NCBI GenBank assembly: GCA_017880705.1 | Contig: JADGRS010000117.1 | Coordinates: 1 to 8,650 of the forward strand | Reading direction: 5' to 3' | From: Burkholderiales bacterium | GTDB lineage: Bacteria; Pseudomonadota; Gammaproteobacteria; Burkholderiales; Usitatibacteraceae | DNA length: 8,650 nucleotides | In this document: piece by piece, positions 1-6,515 of the stretch | How positions within the stretch are numbered: position 1 is the stretch's first letter | Layout of the letters: each line of letters starts with the position of its first letter | Program-made: the position numbers and the translations under genes | Notes under the pieces: generated by a model | Told to the model about the DNA's origin: nothing | The model's database searches: none | Seen by the model: the letters and a program-made list of their open reading frames with translations, nothing else

Positions 1-1660
1 AAACGCGTCCCTCGCGATAGGGGGCGGCGCCGTCCTGCCGCTGCCCGGTGAACGCGGCGACCCCGGTCACGGAGTTCCAGAGCGTCGCGTTGTTCGCGGT
101 GCGGTCGGAGAAGCCGTAGCCTAGAATCGCGCCGCCGAGCCCGCTCCCCACGAAGCTGCCTTCGAAGCTGCCGGTGAGATTCGGGTTCGTGGAGGAGCTC
201 TGGACGCCGTTCGAGATCACGAGGCGATCGGATGTCGAGCCGAAGAACGAGTTGAACGAGAACGCAACGGCGTTCGCCGAAAGATTCCACGAGCCGCCGT
301 TGTTGGTGCCCGCGGCCGGGATCGAAACGGTCGCCTGCATGTTGAGCGTGCGCGACGTGAAGTTGACCGCGAGCGATGCGCTGCCGAGGGTGCCGGGAGT
401 GTTGTTCTGGTTCGTCGGCGCCGTGGCGGACGCGAGCGTGTACGTGGCGGTTCCGGTGAGGACATCCGAGAGGTAGGTGGGGTAGCCCGACGTCGCCATG
501 ATCCAGTGGATGCTGCCCGGGATCGGCGTGCCGCCGCCGCCCGGCCCGAACAGCCCGAGGGAAGCATTGTCGTAACGCCCGAGGAAGATCGCGGCACCGT
601 CGACGAACACCTGGTGCGATTCGGTGAGCTGCCCGCCGATGATCGCGGGATTGACGCCGGATTGCGTGCCGGCATAGGACGTGTAGCCGCGAAGGTCGTT
701 GCCCGAGAGCTGCACGTCGGCGGTGCGCGCCTGTCCGGAGAACGGCGAGCCGGCCGCGATGATGATGTCGCGAAGCGCGATGGGATCGCTGAGGAGGTTC
801 ACGGTGGCGTCAACAGGGTTCACGAACCCGATGCCGTTGTTGGCGAGCGTCGGCGTCACGACCTGCTGCGATGCGGGCAACGCGAGGACATCCCCCGGCG
901 AGAAGTTGCGCGTTCCCGCGGCGGTGGCGCCCGCCGTGGCGGTGGATTCCGCCGGCTTGGCCCCGGCCATGTTGGTGGCGACGTTGGCGATGAAGCTCGG
1001 CATCGGAATATAGCGCGGCGGCTGGTTGCCGGCGACCAGCACGGTCTGTCCGGGACCGGTAATGAGCGTGGCGGCGCCGCCCTGCTGCGCCGGCATGCCG
1101 GGGCGATCGTTGATCGAGTTGGTGACCGAGTGGCTCCCCTCGATCGTGTGGTTCACGGTGATCGCGTCCCCCGCCTTGGTGCCGCCTGTCACGCTCTCGT
1201 CGCATTCGCCGGGGTCGCATGCGTAGAGGATGTTTCCGGAGCCGCGGATCCCCACCGTGGCCACGCGGGTCTTCATCACGAACTTGTCGCGATTGGTCGA
1301 GGCGAGGAGTCCGGTGAAAGTGCGCAGTGTTCCCTTGAGGAGGCTCAACACCGCGCCCTCGCCGCCCTCGCGGCGCTCGGGATAGCTTTCGATCACGAAC
1401 TGCGTCGAGGGGCGAAGCGACAACCGCGCCTGGTCGACCATGGTGAGCTGCGCCATTCCGTTGGCGCCGGTGGTGATGCGATCGCCGGCGTCGACGGGAG
1501 TGCCGCGCGCGGGCGTGGCGCGCTGGCCGTTGGCCTTCACCAGGCCCACATCGCCCGTGACGAACGTGAACTCGCCGCTCGCGGCCGCGGCCATCAGGGG
1601 CGTGGCGGCGAGCGCGCCGAGGAGCAGGCGGTTCACTTTGCTGCGGGCGGGTCGTTTCAT
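1..1660 (-). CDS. Secreted FecR-domain protein, possible cargo of the adjacent TPR-barrel protein (3' end beyond window)
   Basis: The reading frame runs open from an ATG at 1660 off the left edge, giving 553 residues with no stop. Residues 1-28 form a Sec signal peptide: basic start, hydrophobic LLLGALAATPLMAAAA, and no lipobox cysteine. Residues about 30-150 match a FecR domain, with the pattern GTPVDAGDRITTGANGMAQL followed by a conserved VATVGIRGSG. Cys148 and Cys153 could form a disulfide. Residues about 210-390 are low in complexity and rich in Ala, Gly, Thr and Asn. Residues about 395-540 alternate polar and hydrophobic positions and carry GSFEGSFVGSGLGGA and VTGVAAFTG, reminiscent of TbpB-type small barrels (resemblance only). 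There is no anti-sigma N-terminus or transmembrane segment, and no sigma-factor gene nearby, so an Fe-citrate-type sensor is unlikely. A GGAGAG site lies 7 nt before the ATG. The gene starts 16 nt after the TPR-barrel gene ends, so the two are probably one operon. The FecR assignment is firm; the cargo role is inference. Confidence 0.85.
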   Translation of the reverse strand, partial: MKRPARSKVNRLLLGALAATPLMAAAASGEFTFVTGDVGLVKANGQRATPARGTPVDAGDRITTGANGMAQLTMVDQARLSLRPSTQFVIESYPERREGGEGAVLSLLKGTLRTFTGLLASTNRDKFVMKTRVATVGIRGSGNILYACDPGECDESVTGGTKAGDAITVNHTIEGSHSVTNSINDRPGMPAQQGGAATLITGPGQTVLVAGNQPPRYIPMPSFIANVATNMAGAKPAESTATAGATAAGTRNFSPGDVLALPASQQVVTPTLANNGIGFVNPVDATVNLLSDPIALRDIIIAAGSPFSGQARTADVQLSGNDLRGYTSYAGTQSGVNPAIIGGQLTESHQVFVDGAAIFLGRYDNASLGLFGPGGGGTPIPGSIHWIMATSGYPTYLSDVLTGTATYTLASATAPTNQNNTPGTLGSASLAVNFTSRTLNMQATVSIPAAGTNNGGSWNLSANAVAFSFNSFFGSTSDRLVISNGVQSSSTNPNLTGSFEGSFVGSGLGGAILGYGFSDRTANNATLWNSVTGVAAFTGQRQDGAAPYREGRV

Positions 1661-1667
1661 GGCGAGG

Positions 1668-1673
1668 CTCTCC
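1668..1673 (-). promoter_or_regulatory. Ribosome binding site of the FecR-domain gene
   Basis: The minus strand reads GGAGAG, 7 nt before the ATG at 1660. It lies within the 16-nt gap after the TPR-barrel stop codon and fixes the start of the FecR-domain gene, whose signal peptide begins at that ATG. Confidence 0.7.
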
Positions 1674-1676
1674 AGG

Positions 1677-3071
1677 CTAGATCATGTCGCAGCGGATCGT
1701 GGACGAAACTTCGTAGCGGTTGAAGTCGTAGATGTCGATGTTGGAGTTGTTGCGCGAGTAGGCGTATTGCAGGCGCAGCGCGCACTTTTCCCGGAACTGC
1801 CACCCGACGCCGAGGCTCGCCTCGCCGTAGACGTCCTTGCCGTGCTCCACCACGGTGGAGCGCGCGAAGTCGTCCTTGTCCTTGCGGTAGATCGCACCGA
1901 GCCCCGCGAAGGCCTGCAGCGTCGGTTTGATCGAATACTGCAGGTAGCCGCGCATGCCGGCGAGGTTCTTGCTCCGCGTCGAGGTGCCGCCGTTGCCGTT
2001 GTCGAACTCGTTCTTGGCGTGGTCGTCGGTCACGAACGCAGTGAGATAAAGCAACGGCGATCCCGGGCGCTCGAAGCTCTTGAGGAGCGACGCCGAGAGA
2101 TACACCTGATCGAAGTCCTCGACCTGGTTCCTCGGAAAGCGCACCGCGTTCAGCTGCAGCCCGAGCCCGTACTGCGTGCGCGTGTCGAGCGCATGGCGCC
2201 AGTCGAACGAAAGATCTCCCATGCGCCGGTCGTTGGTCGGCTGGGGATCGCCGGGCGCTTCGCCCTTCTGGTAGAACGGCGCGAAGCTCGCGGCCATTCG
2301 ATATTGATCGTCGCCCGCGTTGAGCGCGCCGCCCGCGTGCACCTCGCCCTGCGAGATGTTGAAGTCCGACTCACGCTGGTACGCACGGCCGCGAACCTCC
2401 CCGCCCGCGAACAGGCTCCAGCCGCGGGTCCAAGGATAGTGATACTCGCCGCCGATCGCGCCCTGCGCGAAACCCGCCGAACGCTTGACCGAATTCCCCG
2501 TCGCCTGGATGCCGATGAGGTTGAACGACTGCTGCGCAGCGGCGCCGAAGTCCGTGGGAACGCCCGTGAGGTTCGAGTCGTAGCCGAGGCCCAGCTCCCC
2601 GTAACCCGTCCACCCCGCCCGCGTCTGCTGCTTGCGCGCCTGGATCGCTTCGAGATAGCGGTTGATGGCGATCAGGGCCGCCGGGGGCGGATTGCTCGCG
2701 GCGAGCTTCTTGAAGGCGGCCTCGGCGAGGTCGAAGGAGCCGGTGGCGTAGTAGGCGCGGGCGAGATCCATCTGCGCGCCGGCGTGGTTCGGCACGATGG
2801 CGAGCACGCGCTCGAAAGCGATGATCGCGTCCTCGGTCCTGCCGCTATCGAGGGCCGCAACGCCGAGCAGGTAATCGAACTCGGGCATCCCCGTCATCTT
2901 GTCCTGCACCGCGGAGAGCTCGGCGTAGGCTTGCTTCGGGTTGCCCGTGGCGAGGAGGCGTCGCGCGCTTTCGAGCACCGAATCCGCCGGCTGAGCGCCC
3001 GCCGCAAGCGATGCGAAAGCAACGAAAATGGCAACGAGAGCCACCCCGCATGACCGTGCGCGCTCTTTCAT
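1677..3071 (-). CDS. TPR plus outer-membrane beta-barrel protein, Slam/DUF560-like
   Basis: The product is 464 aa. Residues 1-26 are a signal peptide (MKERARS, hydrophobic VALVAIFVAFASLA, cleavage near AGAQ). Two TPR-like helical repeats cover about 63-130, followed by a helix NPPPAALIAINRYLEAIQAR (127-146), which resembles the linker before the barrel in Slam (surface lipoprotein assembly modifier) proteins. Residues about 152-464 show amphipathic beta-strands with aromatic and glycine patterns such as GELGLGYDSNLTG and, near the end, YSRNNSNIDIYDFNRYEV, as in the DUF560 barrel. The chain ends CDMI rather than the usual C-terminal aromatic, and Cys429 and Cys461 could pair. Slam proteins move lipoproteins, and in related type XI systems soluble proteins, across the outer membrane. 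The start at 3071 is preferred over an upstream in-frame start at 3143 because it has an AAGGA site 8 nt upstream and begins the signal peptide directly. Another outer-membrane TPR-barrel function is possible. Confidence 0.75.
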   Translation of the reverse strand: MKERARSCGVALVAIFVAFASLAAGAQPADSVLESARRLLATGNPKQAYAELSAVQDKMTGMPEFDYLLGVAALDSGRTEDAIIAFERVLAIVPNHAGAQMDLARAYYATGSFDLAEAAFKKLAASNPPPAALIAINRYLEAIQARKQQTRAGWTGYGELGLGYDSNLTGVPTDFGAAAQQSFNLIGIQATGNSVKRSAGFAQGAIGGEYHYPWTRGWSLFAGGEVRGRAYQRESDFNISQGEVHAGGALNAGDDQYRMAASFAPFYQKGEAPGDPQPTNDRRMGDLSFDWRHALDTRTQYGLGLQLNAVRFPRNQVEDFDQVYLSASLLKSFERPGSPLLYLTAFVTDDHAKNEFDNGNGGTSTRSKNLAGMRGYLQYSIKPTLQAFAGLGAIYRKDKDDFARSTVVEHGKDVYGEASLGVGWQFREKCALRLQYAYSRNNSNIDIYDFNRYEVSSTIRCDMI

Positions 3072-3079
3072 CTGGATTT

Positions 3080-3084
3080 TCCTT
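3080..3084 (-). promoter_or_regulatory. Ribosome binding site deciding the TPR-barrel start
   Basis: The minus strand reads AAGGA, 8 nt before the ATG at 3071. It supports that start over the longer in-frame option at 3143, which would place 24 non-hydrophobic residues before the signal peptide. Confidence 0.65.
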
Positions 3085-3149
3085 GTTTTTGGCCCTATCC
3101 ATCCCGCCGCTCCCTGGAGAACTAGCGGTGGCAAAGGCGGCACAAACCC

Positions 3150-3178
3150 ATGTTATTCCTGTTGATTCCCCATGGCAA
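3150..3178 (-). promoter_or_regulatory. Putative sigma70 promoter for the TPR-barrel/FecR operon
   Basis: On the minus strand TTGCCA (3178-3173) and TAACAT (3155-3150) are separated by exactly 17 nt, close to the sigma70 consensus. Transcription would start near 3143, giving a leader of about 70 nt before the ATG at 3071. No palindromic Fur-like operator was recognised around it. Motif match only. Confidence 0.45.
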
Positions 3179-3202
3179 CGCAGCATTTTCATGAGCCGCC
3201 GG

Positions 3203-3211
3203 TGCGATAAT
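3203..3211 (+). promoter_or_regulatory. Possible extended -10 promoter for the crotonase gene
   Basis: The plus strand reads TGC followed by GATAAT, an extended -10 pattern with one mismatch to TATAAT. No good -35 sits 16-18 nt upstream. A start near 3218 would leave a leader of about 27 nt containing the GGAGGAG ribosome binding site. It lies 25 bp from the -35 of the opposing promoter, so the two could interfere or share a regulator. Motif match only. Confidence 0.3.
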
Positions 3212-3230
3212 CCTCTTGACAGGAATCCAC

Positions 3231-3237
3231 GGAGGAG
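3231..3237 (+). promoter_or_regulatory. Strong ribosome binding site of the crotonase gene
   Basis: GGAGGAG lies 7 nt before the ATG at 3245. It decides the start: the frame stays open upstream to 3011, but that extension overlaps the 5' end of the divergent TPR-barrel gene and does not look like crotonase sequence. Confidence 0.8.
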
Positions 3238-3244
3238 TAGGGCA

Positions 3245-4054
3245 ATGGACAATCGCCTGAGCGGGAGCGCGAGCCCCCGGACCGAAGCTCTTCTGCAGCG
3301 CATCAACGACGGCGGGGTCGCGACCCTCGTCCTCAACCGGCCCGGGCAATACAACGCGCTCTCCCGCGCCCTTCTCGAAGCGCTCCTGACCGAGCTCGAT
3401 GCGATCGCGCTCGACCCGGCGGCGCGAGTGGTGATCATCACCGGAGCGGGCCGCGCCTTCTGCGCTGGCCACGATCTCAAGGAGATGCGCGCCCTCGAGT
3501 CGGAGGACGAAGTCCACGCGCTCTTCACGATGTGCAGCGCGATCATGCAGAAGCTCACCGCGCTTCCGCAGCCCGTGATCGCGGCCGTGAACGGCGTCGC
3601 CACCGCCGCCGGCTGCCAGCTCGTCGCGCAATGCGACCTCGCCGTGGCGGCGGACGACGCGCGTTTCGCCGCGTCGGGAATCAACCTCGGGCTGTTTTGC
3701 TCCACGCCGGCGGTGCCTCTGTCGCGCAACCTTTCGCGCAAGCGCGCCGCGGAAATGCTCTTCACCGGCGAATTCATCGACGCCGGCACGGCCCTCGATT
3801 GGGGCCTGGTGAATCGCGTGGCGCCTCGCGAGCGCCTGATGGACGCGGCCCGCGAGCTCGCCGACGAGCTCAAGGCGAAGCCACGCGAGATCGTCGCGAT
3901 CGGCAAGGCGCTCTTCTACCGCCAGCTGGAGCAAGGCCTCGCCGGCGCCTACGCCGATGCCTCGGGCACGATCGCGCGCAACTTCTCGGGCGACATCGCG
4001 CGCGAGGGCGTGGACGCCTTCCTCGCCAAGCGCCCGCCGCGCTGGAAGCCCTGA
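3245..4054 (+). CDS. Enoyl-CoA hydratase/isomerase (crotonase) superfamily protein, ECHDC3-like
   Basis: The product is 269 aa, a normal length for a single-domain crotonase. The fold is clear: VATLVLNRPGQYNALS (25-40), the CoA/oxyanion segment FCAGHDLKEM (72-81), VNGVATAAGCQLVAQCDLAV (115-134) with oxyanion Gly123, and LFTGEFIDAGTALDWGLVN (172-190). The two glutamates that catalyse hydration in rat crotonase (Glu144 and Glu164) align with Gln125 and Gly145 here. The stretch GINLGLFCSTPAVPLSR (145-161) matches the ECHDC3 subgroup, which also lacks them. The protein probably binds an acyl-CoA, but its reaction is uncertain and ordinary beta-oxidation hydration is doubtful. It is the only plus-strand gene in the window. 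Its stop codon is one base from that of the convergent FAD oxidoreductase. Confidence 0.93.
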   Translation: MDNRLSGSASPRTEALLQRINDGGVATLVLNRPGQYNALSRALLEALLTELDAIALDPAARVVIITGAGRAFCAGHDLKEMRALESEDEVHALFTMCSAIMQKLTALPQPVIAAVNGVATAAGCQLVAQCDLAVAADDARFAASGINLGLFCSTPAVPLSRNLSRKRAAEMLFTGEFIDAGTALDWGLVNRVAPRERLMDAARELADELKAKPREIVAIGKALFYRQLEQGLAGAYADASGTIARNFSGDIAREGVDAFLAKRPPRWKP

Positions 4055-4055
4055 C

Positions 4056-5654
4056 TCACGACCGGCGCCGCAGGTCGCGAAGCACTTCGCGCGCGGCGTT
4101 GTGGCCGGGCACGCCGGTGACTCCACCGCCCGGATGCGCACCCGATCCGCAGAGGAAAACGCCGCGGACCGGCATCCGGTAGTTCGCGCTTCCGAGCGCC
4201 GGCCGCGCGCTGAAGAGCTGGTTGAGAGTGAGCTTGCCGTGGAAGATGTCGCCCCCCACGAGCCCGAACTCGCGTTCGAGGTCCAGGGGCGACAGCGAGC
4301 GCCTGCCGAGAATCGACGCGCGGAAATTGGGCGCGAATCGATTGACCTGGTCGATCACCGCATCGGCGGCATGCTCGCGTTCCTCGTCCCAGGTACGCCC
4401 GGCCGGCAGCGCATAGCGGAAGTGCTGGCAGAAAAGGCTCGCGACGTGCTGCCCGGGGGGCGCGAGCGTCCCGTCGACGGTGCTCGGGATCAGCATCTCG
4501 ACGATCGGCTCCCTCGACCATCCGAGCTCGCGCGCGCTCGAGAAAGCGCGGTCCATGAAAGCGAGCGACGGCGCCATGATGATTCCCGAGCGATGGTGGG
4601 GCTGCAGGTCGTGCGCGGGAAGGGACGAAAACTGCGGCAGCTCCGAGAGCGCGACATTCATGCGGAAGGTCGCCGATTCCGACTGGTAGTGGCTGAAGGT
4701 CTCGCGCCAATCGCCGCCTTCATCGCCGAGGAGGTCGAGGAGCAGTCGGGGATGGGCGTTCGAGACCACGCAGCGCGCGGCGATCTCGCGGCCGTCTTCG
4801 AGCTGCGCTCCGGCCGCGCGGCCTCCCCGCACCAGGATCCGCGCGACACCCATTCCGGTGCGAATCTCCACTCCGCGAGATTCCGCCTCGAGCCGCATCG
4901 CCTGCGTGATCGCGCCCATGCCGCCGATCGCGTGGCCCCAGCTGCCCTTCTTGCCGTTGACCTCGCCGAACACGTGATGCAGCAGCACGTAGGCGGATCC
5001 CGGAGAATGGGGGCTCGCGAAATTCCCGACGACGGCGTCGAAGCCGAAGCACGCCTTGATGGGATCGGATTCGAACCAGCGCTCGAGCCATTCGGCGGCG
5101 GAGACGGTGAACAGGTCGAGCACGTCGCGCTTCGCGGCGAGCGGCAGGCGGTTCAGCCGCCTTCCCGCCTTCCATGCGTTGAAGATCTCGGCGACTCCGC
5201 CGCCGACATTCGGGGGCGTCTCGAGCAGGAGGCCGCGCAACACGTCGGCGACGACCTCGAGCCTCGCGTAGTACTCCGGCAATCGCTCCGCGTCGCGCTT
5301 CGAGAATTTCGCGATCTCGCGCTGCGTGGCTTCCACGCTGCCGCCGACCTTGATGGACCTGCCGTCGGGCAACGGCAGGAAGTTCGCGAACGGCCGCTCG
5401 ACGATTCGCAGGCCGTGGTGGGCGAGCCGCAGGTCGCGAATGACCTTGGGATTGAGGAGGCTGACCGTGTAGCTCGCGGTCGAGTTGCGAAAGCCCGGAT
5501 GGAATTCCTCGGTGACCGCGGCGCCGCCGACGACGGCGCGCTTCTCCACGACGCAAACGCGCAAGCCCCCCGCGGCCAGGTACGACGCGCAGACGAGCCC
5601 GTTATGACCGCCCCCGACGATCAGCGCGTCGTAGGGCCCGGATGCACCCGCCAT
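4056..5654 (-). CDS. FAD-dependent oxidoreductase, PYROXD2 / phytoene-desaturase-like
   Basis: The product is 532 aa, typical for this family. It opens with a Rossmann dinucleotide-binding motif, LIVGGGHNGL (11-20), with the acidic ribose-binding residue at Glu37 (CVVEKR) and VVGGAAVTEE (41-50) after it. The C-terminal flavin-binding signature CGSGAHPGGGVTGVPGHNAA spans 502-521. The internal GSWGHAIGGMGAITQAM is also typical of PYROXD2/CrtI-like amine-oxidase-fold enzymes. The redox substrate is not known. No carotenoid genes (such as phytoene synthase) are in the window, so calling it a phytoene desaturase would be over-reading. The ATG is 4 nt after the stop of the upstream hydrolase and has no clear Shine-Dalgarno site, which suggests translational coupling. 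The gene ends one base from the convergent crotonase gene. Confidence 0.9.
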   Translation of the reverse strand: MAGASGPYDALIVGGGHNGLVCASYLAAGGLRVCVVEKRAVVGGAAVTEEFHPGFRNSTASYTVSLLNPKVIRDLRLAHHGLRIVERPFANFLPLPDGRSIKVGGSVEATQREIAKFSKRDAERLPEYYARLEVVADVLRGLLLETPPNVGGGVAEIFNAWKAGRRLNRLPLAAKRDVLDLFTVSAAEWLERWFESDPIKACFGFDAVVGNFASPHSPGSAYVLLHHVFGEVNGKKGSWGHAIGGMGAITQAMRLEAESRGVEIRTGMGVARILVRGGRAAGAQLEDGREIAARCVVSNAHPRLLLDLLGDEGGDWRETFSHYQSESATFRMNVALSELPQFSSLPAHDLQPHHRSGIIMAPSLAFMDRAFSSARELGWSREPIVEMLIPSTVDGTLAPPGQHVASLFCQHFRYALPAGRTWDEEREHAADAVIDQVNRFAPNFRASILGRRSLSPLDLEREFGLVGGDIFHGKLTLNQLFSARPALGSANYRMPVRGVFLCGSGAHPGGGVTGVPGHNAAREVLRDLRRRS

Positions 5655-5658
5655 CGCA

Positions 5659-6504
5659 TCAGCCGAGCAGGAAGCGGCGCACCACGCCGACCTGCGAATC
5701 GTCCATCAGCATCGGCGCATGGCCCGTGTCGGGAACGACGTGGGTCTCCGTATGGGTGCGCATGCGCATCTCCTCGAGCGTCTCCGGCAGGAGCAGGTCG
5801 GAGCGCTCGCCGCGAATGACCAGCACCGGGCCGCGCACGCCGTTCCAGAAGGGGCGCAGGTCGATGTCGGCGGGCGCGGTCGCGTGGAAGTTCTTGCCGA
5901 TGCCCGGGTCGTAGCGGAATTTCCAGCGGCCGTTCTCGTCCTGCTTGGCGACGTGCAGCGCGAGATGGCGCCATTGCGCGCCGTCGAGGTTTCCGAACGG
6001 GCTCACGCCGCGCATCGCGCTCTCGAGCGCGTCCAGGGAATCGTAGGTCGCCTCGCGGCCCACGTACTCGCCGATGCGCACCAGCGACGCCCTGGGAATG
6101 AGCAGGCCCACGTCGTTCATCGCGAGCTTGCGCACCGGCGTCCCCGGAAGGCTCGCCATGATCATGCCGATGATGCCGCCCATCGAAGTGCCGAGCCAGT
6201 CGACCGTCTCCGCGTGAAGGCTCGCGATGAGCGTGGCGATGTCGCCGCAATAGACGGCATAGGTGTAGTCCGACGGATCGCGCAGCCAATCGCTGCGCCC
6301 ACGTCCCACGACATCGACGCACACGACGCGGTAGGCGTCCGAGAGCCTCTCGGCGATGAAATCGAAATCGCGCGCGTTGCGCGTGAGGCCGTGCACGCAA
6401 AGCAGCACCCGCGGATTCTTCGCGTCGCCCCACTCCGTGTAGCGCATGACGTGGAATCCGTGCGGATCCAGACACCTCACCTGCCCTTCGCGCATGGTCG
6501 TCAT
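5659..6504 (-). CDS. Alpha/beta hydrolase
   Basis: The product is 281 aa from the ATG at 6504, a single alpha/beta-hydrolase domain. The oxyanion segment CVHGLTRNARDFD is at 36-48 and DVVGRGRSD at 64-72. The nucleophile elbow GTSMGG (105-110) places the catalytic Ser at 107. The likely acid is Asp236 in IRGERSD and the base His262 in DTGHAP, so the triad looks complete. There is no signal peptide, so it should be cytoplasmic. Such enzymes cleave esters, thioesters or C-C bonds; the substrate cannot be read here. The start is uncertain: TTG at 6513, ATG at 6504 and ATG at 6495 are in frame and none has a good Shine-Dalgarno site. An inverted-repeat arm begins 11 nt upstream of the chosen ATG. 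The stop is 4 nt before the FAD oxidoreductase start, so the pair is probably co-translated. Confidence 0.9.
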   Translation of the reverse strand: MTTMREGQVRCLDPHGFHVMRYTEWGDAKNPRVLLCVHGLTRNARDFDFIAERLSDAYRVVCVDVVGRGRSDWLRDPSDYTYAVYCGDIATLIASLHAETVDWLGTSMGGIIGMIMASLPGTPVRKLAMNDVGLLIPRASLVRIGEYVGREATYDSLDALESAMRGVSPFGNLDGAQWRHLALHVAKQDENGRWKFRYDPGIGKNFHATAPADIDLRPFWNGVRGPVLVIRGERSDLLLPETLEEMRMRTHTETHVVPDTGHAPMLMDDSQVGVVRRFLLG

Positions 6505-6515
6505 TGCGGGCAAGA

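Noticed and set aside
506..3053. Long plus-strand open frames (506-1723 and 1440-3053)
   Set aside because: They lie antisense to the FecR-domain and TPR-barrel genes. Their translations are Arg/Ala/Val/Gly-rich with no recognisable domain, as expected from GC-rich shadow frames.
3216..3221. Perfect TTGACA as a -35 box for the crotonase gene
   Set aside because: The -10 would fall within or next to the ribosome binding site and start codon (near 3239-3244), where no TATAAT-like sequence exists and no leader would remain.
3072..3244. Fur-type operator upstream of the TPR-barrel/FecR operon
   Set aside because: The FecR domain made iron control worth checking, but no GATAATGATAATCATTATC-like palindrome is visible.
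3957..5819. 620-codon plus-strand open frame
   Set aside because: It overlaps the crotonase end and runs antisense to the FAD oxidoreductase. It shows no domain motifs and has shadow-frame composition.
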